Positions 22,614 to 29,064 of a stretch of 29,064 nt of DNA are shown here, piece after piece. The translations under genes were made by a program, and so were the position numbers. The stretch is from Thiocapsa sp. UBA6158 (GTDB lineage Bacteria; Pseudomonadota; Gammaproteobacteria; Chromatiales; Chromatiaceae), in contig NZ_DIUM01000033.1 in assembly GCF_002423035.1 (NCBI RefSeq), positions 247 through 29,310 of the forward strand, written 5' to 3'. Position 1 is the stretch's first letter; each line of letters starts with the position of its first letter. A model generated the notes under the pieces. It did not search any database, was not told where the DNA came from, and saw only the letters and a list, made by a program, of their open reading frames with translations.

Positions 22614-23393
22614 TCAGACCCTACCGAAGGCGGCGCGATGCAGCCGATCGAGCGTCTCGAGGTCCACCATCCGGCTGCCGCCCAAGTCACCGATCAGGGC
22701 GCGTGCGGGACGGTCCGGCTCCCCGAGGTGATCCACCACCAGCGGGGCGTCGCTCAGATCCTGTGCAGCCGTGTAGTCGTTCACCGTCACCAACAGGGCA
22801 CGTAAACCGGCACCCAGCGCGGAGCGAACCCCGTTGTCCGAGTCCTCCACCGCGACGCAATCGGCCGCGTCGAGCCCGAGCTCCGAGAGCGCCAGCAGAA
22901 AGATATCGGGCGCAGGCTTCTTCGCAGGTACGACATCGCCGGCAGCGATCACCTCGAACCAATTGCGCAGGCCCGGCTCCCCGGCGTTGTCGAGCAGCAC
23001 GCTCACGTTCTCGGGTGTGGTCGTGGTCGCGATCGCCAGCCGCACGCCGGCCTCGCGCGCCTCGCGCAGCAGGCGCAGCACACCAGGCCGCAGCGGGATG
23101 GCGCCGCCTTCGAGCAGGGAAACATAGTGGCGGGTTTTGGCGCGATGCAGACCGGCAATCACCTCCGCCGCGTCGAGCGACGGATCCAGACTGATCCCCT
23201 CCTGCGCGATGTAGGTCGCAATCCGCTCCTTGCCGCCCGTCACCCGCAGCAGCTCGCTGTAGCGCTCTACGCCCCAGACCCAATCCAGACCGGCCTCGTC
23301 GAAGGCCGCATTGAAGGCCGGGCGATGTCCGTCTCGCTCGGTGTCGGCGAGCGTCCCGTCGACATCAAAGATGAGTGCCTTGAAGCCAAGCAT
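22614..23393 (-). CDS. cbbY: CbbY-type HAD phosphatase
   Basis: A 259-aa HAD hydrolase whose sequence follows Rhodobacter CbbY closely: IFDVDGTLADTER (nucleophile Asp10, acid Asp12), ERYSELLRVTGGKERI, LHRAKTRHYVSLLEGG, IATTTTPENVSVLL, AAGDVVPAKKPAPDIF and VEDSDNGVRSA. CbbY dephosphorylates xylulose-1,5-bisphosphate, an inhibitor of Rubisco, so in an autotroph it keeps carbon fixation active. GGAGGG lies 6 nt before ATG 23393. It is the first gene of the cbbY-aminotransferase-zapE operon and lies just past the terminator of the cytochrome c' gene. No Rubisco gene is in the window. The residues after about 235 extend past the usual CbbY end by around 20. Confidence 0.88.
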   Translation of the reverse strand: MLGFKALIFDVDGTLADTERDGHRPAFNAAFDEAGLDWVWGVERYSELLRVTGGKERIATYIAQEGISLDPSLDAAEVIAGLHRAKTRHYVSLLEGGAIPLRPGVLRLLREAREAGVRLAIATTTTPENVSVLLDNAGEPGLRNWFEVIAAGDVVPAKKPAPDIFLLALSELGLDAADCVAVEDSDNGVRSALGAGLRALLVTVNDYTAAQDLSDAPLVVDHLGEPDRPARALIGDLGGSRMVDLETLDRLHRAAFGRV

Positions 23394-23417
23394 CGTCAGC
23401 CCTCCGCGGGCATCATG

Positions 23418-23441
23418 AAAAAGGCCGCCAACGCGGCGGCC
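23418..23441 (-). terminator. rho-independent terminator of cytochrome c' gene
   Basis: Minus strand GGCCGCC/GGCGGCC, a perfect 7-bp stem with a 5-nt loop (GCGTT), followed by TTTTTC. It lies 27 bp past the cytochrome c' stop and 25 bp before the cbbY start, so the two genes are likely separate units. Confidence 0.85.
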
Positions 23442-23468
23442 TAGTCGCAAATCCACGAGGGTCGCGGA

Positions 23469-23933
23469 TCAATCCTTCATACGGTACTCGTCGTGGCACG
23501 CCTTGCAGGTTTCTCCGAGCTTACCGAAGGCGTTGGAGACCTCGACCTGGTCGCCGGTGGCCGCGACCTTGGAAAGATTGTCGGCGGCCGCGATGAAGTT
23601 CTTGGCGATGGTACCGACGTTTTCCATATTTTCGAAGAACTCCGGCTTGACCCGCGTCTTGACGTTGCCGACGTCCTTCTCGGTTCCCGGACCATAGAGG
23701 GCGCCCATCCCGGAATTAGCGATGCCCGCGATCGCGTTCGCAGCCGCAGCGACCTGCGCCGAGTCGTAGTCGCCTTCCAGATTCGACTTGATCTTGCCCA
23801 TGTTCCAGCTCATGAAGCTGTAACCGGCTTGACGATACTGGATCTGCTCCTCGGGCTTGAGGTCTGCGAGTGCCGTGCTGGCGATGCCCAGGGCGGCGAC
23901 CCCGAGGACGGTGCTGGCTAGGATTCGGTTCAT
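23469..23933 (-). CDS. cycP: cytochrome c' (periplasmic)
   Basis: A 154-aa precursor of the high-spin four-helix cytochrome c'. A signal peptide ends at STALA, leaving a mature protein of about 131 residues starting ADLKPEEQIQYRQAGY. The haem site is near the C-terminus, ETCKACHDEYR (CxxCH), as the class requires. AIANSGMGALYGPGTEKDVG and VKTRVKPEFFENM are nearly as in Allochromatium vinosum cytochrome c', as I recall it. The protein binds CO and NO at its five-coordinate haem and is thought to buffer NO. GGAG lies 8 nt before ATG 23933. It has its own terminator. Confidence 0.96.
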   Translation of the reverse strand: MNRILASTVLGVAALGIASTALADLKPEEQIQYRQAGYSFMSWNMGKIKSNLEGDYDSAQVAAAANAIAGIANSGMGALYGPGTEKDVGNVKTRVKPEFFENMENVGTIAKNFIAAADNLSKVAATGDQVEVSNAFGKLGETCKACHDEYRMKD

Positions 23934-24088
23934 TCGACAGTCTCCATGTTGGTTTGATTTCCCCGCTCGGAGCAATGTTGGGGGAGCTCGGGGGCAAATT
24001 CCAGTGCCCGCCTCCCGACCGACGCTGCTCTGCGAGCATGAACGGCGGCTGGATGATAACCCATGCTCGCCGACTTGCCACCCCGGGC

Positions 24089-24626
24089 TCAGGGACGGGA
24101 CGGATCCGCACGACGGGTGCAATCGCGTTGGATCGACAGCATGCTTCCGATCGGCCGCACCGCATCCGTGGCTTCCAGATCGATCAAGGCGTCATACCGC
24201 TCCGCCATCCGGGTCGGCACAGCGTTGCGCGTCCGTTCGTGCTCGGGTCGGAACACCACGCCGATGGAACGGTGCGGGATCGGCGCCGCGAGCAGCTCCG
24301 AGTCCGCAAGCGCGTCGAAGAACACGCGCGTGGAGGTCCGAGCAGTCGCCTGCATCAGGGCCTCGCAGGTCCCCGCGGCCGACGCGCCTTCGAGCATTTC
24401 TTGAAACATCCCGACCGCTACGACATCGACCGGATTTGCGACCTGGATCTGGTCACCGAGCGACGCGGCAATCCGCACACCCTGCACTGCACGAAGAACC
24501 AAGCCAGCGCGCAACCGGGAATGCATCGGGCGTCGGGTCTTGGGCAGGCGACGGCAACGGCAGGGCAAGGAGCAGTACGCTGGCCGCAGCCGCAAGGCTT
24601 CGAAGTGTCGTTCTGTCTCGATGCAT
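24089..24626 (-). pseudogene. possible frameshifted gene for a secreted protein
   Basis: Minus strand ATG 24626, with GAGG 4 nt upstream, begins a basic N-terminus, a hydrophobic run (SLAAAASVLLLALPLPSPAQ) and then DPTPDAFPVARWLG, a convincing signal peptide. That frame stops at 24453 after 57 codons. A second frame, shifted by one base, stays open from near 24530 to TGA 24089 and reads as a protein-like sequence (QVANPVDVVAVGMFQEMLEG, HRSIGVVFRPEHERTRN, ERYDALIDLEA). One indel near 24500-24540 would join them into about 178 aa. I recognise no family. The opposite strand also reads well over 24400-24520 (see rejected items), so the assignment is tentative. It follows the hydrolase gene by 19 bp. 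Confidence 0.4.
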
Positions 24627-24645
24627 GATACCTCGCTGGTTGAGC

Positions 24646-25869
24646 CTAGGTGGCAATGCGCGGCGCCGCTTGGTCATCGGCGAGCACGCCGTCGAGCCAG
24701 TCGAACATGCGTTGATGGAAGAGCGATCGTCCCAGCATCGCGCAATGATCGCCGGCACCTTCGGCCGCGAGAAAACGCGCGAGCGTCTTCGGGCCTTCAA
24801 GGGCGGCATAGACCTCCTCTGCCGACGCCGCCAAGGCGTCGTTCTCCTCCCAAGCAACGAACACCGGGCAACGGATCGAGCGAACCGCCTGCCGATTGCT
24901 GTAGAGGCGCGCGATCTCCAGATACTCGGCAAGCGAGTCGATGCCGTGAACCCAGAAGGCACGCTGGAGAATCTTCCACCGCAGGGCGGGCGTCGCCTCG
25001 ATCCGCGCCATAGAGGGTGCGAAGAGCGCCGGATTCGCGTGGCGTGGGTCCTCCAGCGCCTCGGCGGGCAGATCGGCGAGCATCTGCTTCATCGTCCCCA
25101 GCAGCTCCATGAAGCCCGGATCCGCGATACAGGCCGCCAGCCGCGGCTCGCCCCCTGCAGCACGCAGGGCGAGATAACCCCCGAAGCTCCCGCCGGCCAG
25201 GGCCAGGCGATCAGGATCGATCTCCGAGCGCGTCGTCGCATAGTCGACCACCGCACGCACGACCCGCTCCCAGTCAGGCCGCATCGGCAACCCCTGCTTG
25301 ATGAGGGTACGCCCCTGTCCGGGCCCGTCGAACAGCAGGCAGTGGTAACCCCGCCGGTTCGCGGCCACGGCAAACGCGAAGTAGAGCTCATGGACCGTCG
25401 AATCGTATCCGGCGGTCACGATCAGCGTACGCCCGCGCCCCCGGACATGTGCCGCCCGGCAGAAATAGCCCGGCAGCGTCGTTCCCTCGTAGGGGATCTC
25501 CACCGCCTCGAGCGGCGGAGTCGCGCGCTCGGCGAACGCCGCAAAGGTCGCCGACTCGCGCTCGAATGCGTGCACAAGCGCGGGCGCCGTCGGCGCACCG
25601 AAGAGCGGGACATACGAGGTCCGGTAATAATTCGAAGCCCGCAGATAGGCCTCGCGCGCGCTCACCGCGTGACCGGCCGCTGCGCAGGCGTCGCCGATCG
25701 CAGCAACACGATCCGCCGTCGCCAACCATTCACGATGCCACGCGAGCGTATCGCCCGGCGGCACACGCTCCATGGTCGCCATGCACTCGCCGAAGTCAGC
25801 CCCGCCGAATTGCGTGTGCATGAGGGTGCGCATCGCCTGCTCGTCGAAAAAGGGGTCTGTCGAAAACAT
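24646..25869 (-). CDS. FrsA/DHPON-hydrolase-like alpha/beta hydrolase
   Basis: A 407-aa alpha/beta hydrolase of the group with a large N-terminal helical cap (about residues 1-115), like FrsA and 2,6-dihydroxypseudooxynicotine hydrolase. The core has LIVTAGYDSTVHELYF (149-164), CLLFDGPGQGRTL (177-189), the nucleophile elbow LAGGSFGGYLALR (Ser228), FVAWEENDALA (Asp344) and GAGDHCAML (His375). GGGAG lies 7 nt before ATG 25869. It acts in the cytoplasm, since no signal peptide is seen. Enzymes of this group hydrolyse esters or C-C bonds; the natural substrate cannot be told. Confidence 0.88.
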   Translation of the reverse strand: MFSTDPFFDEQAMRTLMHTQFGGADFGECMATMERVPPGDTLAWHREWLATADRVAAIGDACAAAGHAVSAREAYLRASNYYRTSYVPLFGAPTAPALVHAFERESATFAAFAERATPPLEAVEIPYEGTTLPGYFCRAAHVRGRGRTLIVTAGYDSTVHELYFAFAVAANRRGYHCLLFDGPGQGRTLIKQGLPMRPDWERVVRAVVDYATTRSEIDPDRLALAGGSFGGYLALRAAGGEPRLAACIADPGFMELLGTMKQMLADLPAEALEDPRHANPALFAPSMARIEATPALRWKILQRAFWVHGIDSLAEYLEIARLYSNRQAVRSIRCPVFVAWEENDALAASAEEVYAALEGPKTLARFLAAEGAGDHCAMLGRSLFHQRMFDWLDGVLADDQAAPRIAT

Positions 25870-25965
25870 TTGATCTCCCGTCGATGCGCTTTAGGTGCGC
25901 TGGAACATCCCATGAGCTTTCCTGCGAGGGCCTCGTTCAGCCTCAGGGCAGGAAGAGCTGTTCCG

Positions 25966-26436
25966 TCACGGCGCCATCCCGAGCGCCTCCCGCAAGCTCG
26001 CCGCATCGCCGATGAATTGCACGCCCGTGATGCTGCCCCCTTCGGACGCGATCAGGGTCGCCTTTCCGGGCTCGCGCGGCAGCATGGCGGTCTCCTCTGC
26101 TTCGCGCCCCAGCAACATGGGATAGGGCCGTTTGCGCATCTTGGGCAGTGCGATCATCGAGGTGATCATGCCGGGCATGGCGCTGATGTCGGAGACGTAT
26201 TGGATACCGGCCGCGGAGAGCGAATCGGCGGTTTGGTCGGCCAGCGCGGTCTCCACGAGGGCCGAGACCTCACGCTCTGCGCTGAAGATCAGCACAGAGG
26301 TGTTCGCGTCGACGGTTCGAGTGATGTCGTGTTGGTCCTGCAACGTCAGGACGGGCATGGGTGCACCGGTCTCGAACGAGGCAGCGGACACGAAGGCGGG
26401 AAACAGGATCGGGATCAGGAGCAAGCGTATCGGCAT
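25966..26436 (-). CDS. periplasmic conserved protein, thioredoxin-fold-like
   Basis: A 156-aa protein with a clear signal peptide (MPIRLLLIPILFPAFVSA, cleavage near residue 18). The mature part reads PMPVLTLQDQHDITRTVD, SVLIFSAEREVSALVETAL, AAGIQYVSDISAMPGMITSM, then KMRKRPYPMLLGREAEET and VQFIGDAASLREAL. The order (an AhpC/TSA-like start, a strand with FSAEREV, and a late strand before the C-terminal helix) suggests a thioredoxin-like fold without the CxxC active site. Relatives in gammaproteobacteria are sometimes misnamed FAD/FMN dehydrogenase. GAGG lies about 9 nt before ATG 26436. Function unknown, periplasmic location likely. Confidence 0.75.
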   Translation of the reverse strand: MPIRLLLIPILFPAFVSAASFETGAPMPVLTLQDQHDITRTVDANTSVLIFSAEREVSALVETALADQTADSLSAAGIQYVSDISAMPGMITSMIALPKMRKRPYPMLLGREAEETAMLPREPGKATLIASEGGSITGVQFIGDAASLREALGMAP

Positions 26437-26677
26437 CTAGCAAGACCTCGGTAAGTCAAGGATAGGAGTGCGGGTGTTGATCGGGGCGACGCGTATCCGC
26501 GACGCCGGCAGCTCTCGGGTGCGACCGAAGGGCCGGGATCGGCGGCTTGCAGTCTGCATCCTACGCAGTCATCAACTTCGGGTGAAGAGGCTGATGAGCA
26601 TGGCGAGCCACTTCGCAAACAAGATCGAGCGCGATACCCAACTCATCCAACAGCTCGCATGATGGCGCACGCGCAGG

Positions 26678-27922
26678 TCAGATCCGAGTACCCCAGGCGG
26701 CGTAGACCGGGTCGGAGTCGGCGAGCCGTCCGGCATAGGTATCGTCCGCCGGCCGCGGAAGGCCCCGCAGACTGAAGGTCTCGAGCTGTCCGAATCGGCC
26801 GGAGTCCCGCAGATACTCGAGCACCAGCCCGAGCCGCTCGAACGCATGCAGATCCTGCCAGATCCGGATCACCTTGGGTGGGAACCAGCGGTTGGGAAAG
26901 GTCAGGATGACGCGCCCGCCCGGTTGCAGCACCCGCGCGATCTCGCGAAACACCTCGAAGGGCCGGGTCAGGTACTCGACCGAGACCGTGCAGATCACGG
27001 CCGCGAAGTCGGCGTCGGCGAACGCCAGGGTCGGATCGCGATTCAGGTCATGGACCACACGCTCCGTCAGGACCGGATTGGCCTCCAGCTCAGCCATGTT
27101 CATGCCGAGCCCGGCCACCGCCGCGGGCTCCAAGTCGCGGGGCAGATGCGAGTGCCAACTCGTCATCAGGTCCAGGATGCGCGCTCCGGCGGGAATCAAG
27201 CGGCCGTAGAGGGCGCTGATCTCGGCAATCGCCGTGTGATCGAGATGATCGACGAGTCGGGGGACCGCATAGAAATCCGCGTCCGGACGCGGATCGGGAC
27301 GCGCGAAGGGATCGTCGGACCAGAAATCGGTCGTCCGGCCTTGCCAACGCGCCTGCATGCCGGGGCCATTCTCGGTGATCAAGGCAGCCATCTCGGGGCG
27401 TTGCCCGGCGCGCTGCTCGCCACGGGCGCAAACGGCCTCGATACTTACGGCCAGGTCGAGCGTCCGCTCGGCAAGCGGGTGATTGAGATCCGCGGTGAGC
27501 CGATCCGCCTGCACATCGACCAGGCGCAGCGGCCGTCGGTCGCTGCCCGAGATGCCTTCGACGCCCTCGAGGATGCCGCGCGGGTAGAAGCGCCCGGCAC
27601 GCGGTTCGATCGAGACCCCGGCGGCGAGGCGCCGGTTGAACTGCTCGGGACGCAGACTGCGCAGCAGCTCGTCGCGTCTCGGCTGCAGCAGTGCGCCCGG
27701 CTCGAAACGGCAGGTCCTGCGTTGGCCGACCGGCAGATCCATGATCTCCGCCTCCAGCTCGGGCGGGAGGAGATCGCGCCGCTGGTGGAGGCGGACTGCA
27801 ACGCGGCTGTCCGTGTGTGTCGCGTCCTCGCTTTGCCAGTGCAGGTCGAGGCGAAGACGAGCCGGCATCGGCGTGCGCGTGCGCGTGCGTTCAAGCGTGT
27901 CGTGCGTCGGTGTCTCGGGCAT
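26678..27922 (-). CDS. SlyD-like FKBP domain fused to SAM methyltransferase
   Basis: A 414-aa two-domain protein. Residues about 20-168 resemble a degenerate SlyD-type FKBP: the strand DSRVAVRLHQRRDLLPPELE, the LPVGQRRTCRFEPG turn, a flap-like middle, and DLNHPLAERTLDLAVSIEAV (145-164), matching the FNHPLAG-TL-F-V signature of SlyD. Residues about 235-414 are a class I methyltransferase with ARILDLMTSWHSHLP (247-261) as motif I, FAAVICTVSVEYL (306-318), VLQPGGRVILTFPNRWFP (331-348). The SlyD metal-binding His-rich tail is absent. Start 27922 is one choice; ATG 27868 (residue 19) would keep both domains, and neither has a strong ribosome site. Role unknown; the isomerase active site looks eroded. 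Confidence 0.78.
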   Translation of the reverse strand: MPETPTHDTLERTRTRTPMPARLRLDLHWQSEDATHTDSRVAVRLHQRRDLLPPELEAEIMDLPVGQRRTCRFEPGALLQPRRDELLRSLRPEQFNRRLAAGVSIEPRAGRFYPRGILEGVEGISGSDRRPLRLVDVQADRLTADLNHPLAERTLDLAVSIEAVCARGEQRAGQRPEMAALITENGPGMQARWQGRTTDFWSDDPFARPDPRPDADFYAVPRLVDHLDHTAIAEISALYGRLIPAGARILDLMTSWHSHLPRDLEPAAVAGLGMNMAELEANPVLTERVVHDLNRDPTLAFADADFAAVICTVSVEYLTRPFEVFREIARVLQPGGRVILTFPNRWFPPKVIRIWQDLHAFERLGLVLEYLRDSGRFGQLETFSLRGLPRPADDTYAGRLADSDPVYAAWGTRI

Positions 27923-28057
27923 CGCAGCGGGCTTCTTGCGGACTCGGTCGCGTCTGACGTGGTACCGGGCCGTTCGAGGCACAAGGTACCCTCGGCGGAG
28001 GGTGTGCGTCCGATGGTCGGCGCAAGGGCGGTGTTTCGTATGCCGAGCGGGCGGCAT

Positions 28058-28759
28058 TCACGGCGTTCGCGCCACGGCCCACACCTGAATCCGCCTAACC
28101 CCGGCCTTGCGCAACACCCGGCTGAACTCGGCGACGGTACTGCCGGTGGTCACGACATCATCCAGAATGGCCACGTGGCTCCAAGGCAGCACGCCCGGAA
28201 CCAGGAACGCGCCTCGAATGTTGCGATGGCGTGCGCGCTCGTCGAGGCCGGCCTGCGGCGGGGTCGGTGCGATGCGAATGCAGGAGACGTGATCGATCGG
28301 CAAGGCCAGATCCCGGCCGACGACGCGGGCGATCTCGAGCGCCTGGTTGTAGCCGCGGGTGCGCAGCCGAGACGCATGCAGCGGGACAGGCAACAGCACC
28401 TGCGGTCGGGGCGGATCGACCTCTCGGACCCGATCGGCGAGACATTGCCCGAGCACGCGCACCAGATTGAGCCGTCCGCGAAATTTCGCGCCTACGACCA
28501 GCGCCGGGATCGCCGCCTCGTAGCGAAAGGCCGCAAGACTGGTCTCGAACGGCGGCGGGTGCCGCTGACAGGCGGCACACCGCGTCCCCGCGGGCATCGA
28601 GCTGACGAAGGGCACGGCGCATTGGGGACAGCAATCGCGGTTGTGCGGCAGCTCGGCCGCGCAGCTTGGACAGAGGTCGCGCCCTCCTCCGCTCGCGATG
28701 CCTGGCGCACCGCAGAGGACGCAGGTCGGCGGAAACAACACCGACATCAGCCGGGACAT
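28058..28759 (-). CDS. ComF/GntX-family phosphoribosyltransferase-like protein
   Basis: A 233-aa ComF-family protein. The N-terminal zinc-finger-like part has paired cysteines, CVLC (13-16), CPSC (30-33), CCPQC (43-47) and CAAC (61-64). The C-terminal part is a PRTase fold with LLPVPLHASRLRTRGYNQA and the PRPP loop VAILDDVVTTGST near residue 200. In naturally competent bacteria ComF helps DNA uptake or processing; in others (GntX) the role is unclear, and it often neighbours bioB or bioH divergently, as here. The frame is open to ATG 28792; ATG 28759 is chosen because the N-terminus then matches the family and 28792 lies against the bioB -35 box. Confidence 0.9.
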   Translation of the reverse strand: MSRLMSVLFPPTCVLCGAPGIASGGGRDLCPSCAAELPHNRDCCPQCAVPFVSSMPAGTRCAACQRHPPPFETSLAAFRYEAAIPALVVGAKFRGRLNLVRVLGQCLADRVREVDPPRPQVLLPVPLHASRLRTRGYNQALEIARVVGRDLALPIDHVSCIRIAPTPPQAGLDERARHRNIRGAFLVPGVLPWSHVAILDDVVTTGSTVAEFSRVLRKAGVRRIQVWAVARTP

Positions 28760-28795
28760 CACATCGCTCTTCTCGACCGGATTACCGAACATTGG

Positions 28796-28823
28796 TTGAC
28801 AACCGACCGAAGCCCACTAGCAT
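28796..28823 (+). promoter_or_regulatory. sigma70 promoter of bioB
   Basis: Perfect -35 TTGACA (28796-28801), 16-bp spacer, -10 TAGCAT (28818-28823). The inverted repeat CCACT/AGTGG (28814-28829) straddles the -10 and could be an operator, but it is short. The start site would be near 28830, giving a leader of about 34 nt. Confidence 0.65.
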
Positions 28824-28863
28824 AAGTGGTTTTTCCGCACCCGGAAATCGGCCCATCACGCCC

Positions 28864-29064
28864 ATGTCACCCAAGCCTTCCCCGCTGCATGGCTCCATCC
28901 TCCGCCACGATTGGTCGGTCGAGGAGATCCAAGACATCCTCGACCTCCCCTTCACCGATTTGATGTTTCGCGCCCAGACGGCGCATCGACTCTACTTCGA
29001 TCCGAACCGCGTCCAGGTGAGCACACTCCTGAGCATCAAGACCGGCGCCTGCCCGGAGGACTGC
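28864..29064 (+). CDS. bioB: biotin synthase BioB (5' part, runs off window)
   Basis: The first 67 codons of biotin synthase, the radical SAM enzyme that inserts sulfur into dethiobiotin. The sequence has RHDWSVEEIQDILDLPFTDLMFRAQ and ends in SIKTGACPEDC, where the radical SAM CxxxCxxC motif begins (the last cysteine lies outside). ATG 28864 is the only start that gives the usual N-terminal helix. It is divergent from the ComF gene and has a clear promoter. It presumably heads a bio operon to the right. Confidence 0.96.
   Translation, partial: MSPKPSPLHGSILRHDWSVEEIQDILDLPFTDLMFRAQTAHRLYFDPNRVQVSTLLSIKTGACPEDC

Noticed and set aside
24380..24520. Plus-strand reading with natural-looking segments such as HFLKHPDRYDIDRICDLDLV and TERRGNPHTLHCTKNQ.
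   Set aside because: Composition is good, but upstream the frame becomes Arg/His-rich and there is no start site; the minus strand has a signal peptide and ribosome site. Kept in mind as a possible gene remnant that a translated search would settle.
23857..26454. Plus-strand open frame of 865 codons opposite the hydrolase region.
   Set aside because: Runs antisense through cytochrome c', hydrolase and the periplasmic protein genes; no domain seen.
26574..26648. 24-codon minus-strand frame with a hydrophobic stretch (SILFAKWLAMLISLFT), just past the SlyD-like/methyltransferase gene.
   Set aside because: It could be a tiny membrane peptide, but the ribosome site is weak and nothing supports it beyond composition.
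26846..28825. Plus-strand open frame of 659 codons opposite the SlyD-like/methyltransferase and ComF genes.
   Set aside because: Antisense shadow of two genes with clear motifs.

Overview
The window is 29 kb of GC-rich chromosome from a gammaproteobacterial purple sulfur bacterium (Chromatiaceae, Thiocapsa/Allochromatium-like). The best evidence is a periplasmic cytochrome c' whose mature part closely resembles the Allochromatium vinosum protein as I remember it. A CbbY-type sugar-bisphosphate phosphatase next to it, UbiG, ZapE, OpgH, IbaG and BioB fit the same group. Nothing here looks like a phage, an integrated element or a CRISPR array. No database search was possible; all family calls are from motifs and recalled family features.

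Layout. At the left edge is a partial tRNA-Val(GAC) on the minus strand with its own promoter. Next comes a plus-strand pair: class I fumarase, then an AcuI/YhdH-type acryloyl-CoA reductase. They are followed by a hairpin, a tandem 16-bp repeat and a minus-strand terminator. Two small minus-strand genes follow (a 79-aa conserved protein and IbaG), then a palindromic repeat. The SbcCD-like pair yhaO-yhaN occupies 4.06-8.87 kb on the minus strand.

The most unusual part is 9.0-16.3 kb. On the plus strand is a stand-alone RibD C-terminal-type reductase. Converging on it is a six-gene minus-strand run: OpgH-like glucosyltransferase, FkbM methyltransferase, a BchC-like medium-chain dehydrogenase without the usual zinc ligands, an atypical 6-pyruvoyl-tetrahydropterin-synthase-like protein, a GT4 glycosyltransferase and a SAM methyltransferase. 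Overlaps and short gaps suggest coupled expression. Together they could make a reduced, glycosylated and methylated pterin-like or lumazine-like compound; that is inference. The two converging genes end exactly in the two tips of a palindromic repeat that recurs at 3.8 kb.

From 16.5 to 19.2 kb there is a lipoprotein L,D-transpeptidase with a long Ala/Pro/Thr-rich tail, overlapping a class V aminotransferase-fold gene. The rest is mainly minus strand: a 61-aa protein, ubiG, then cbbY-aminotransferase-zapE as a tight operon, cytochrome c' with its terminator, a probably frameshifted secreted-protein gene, an FrsA-like alpha/beta hydrolase, a periplasmic thioredoxin-fold-like protein, a SlyD-like/methyltransferase fusion and a ComF-family gene. 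bioB starts on the plus strand from a divergent promoter and runs off the right edge.
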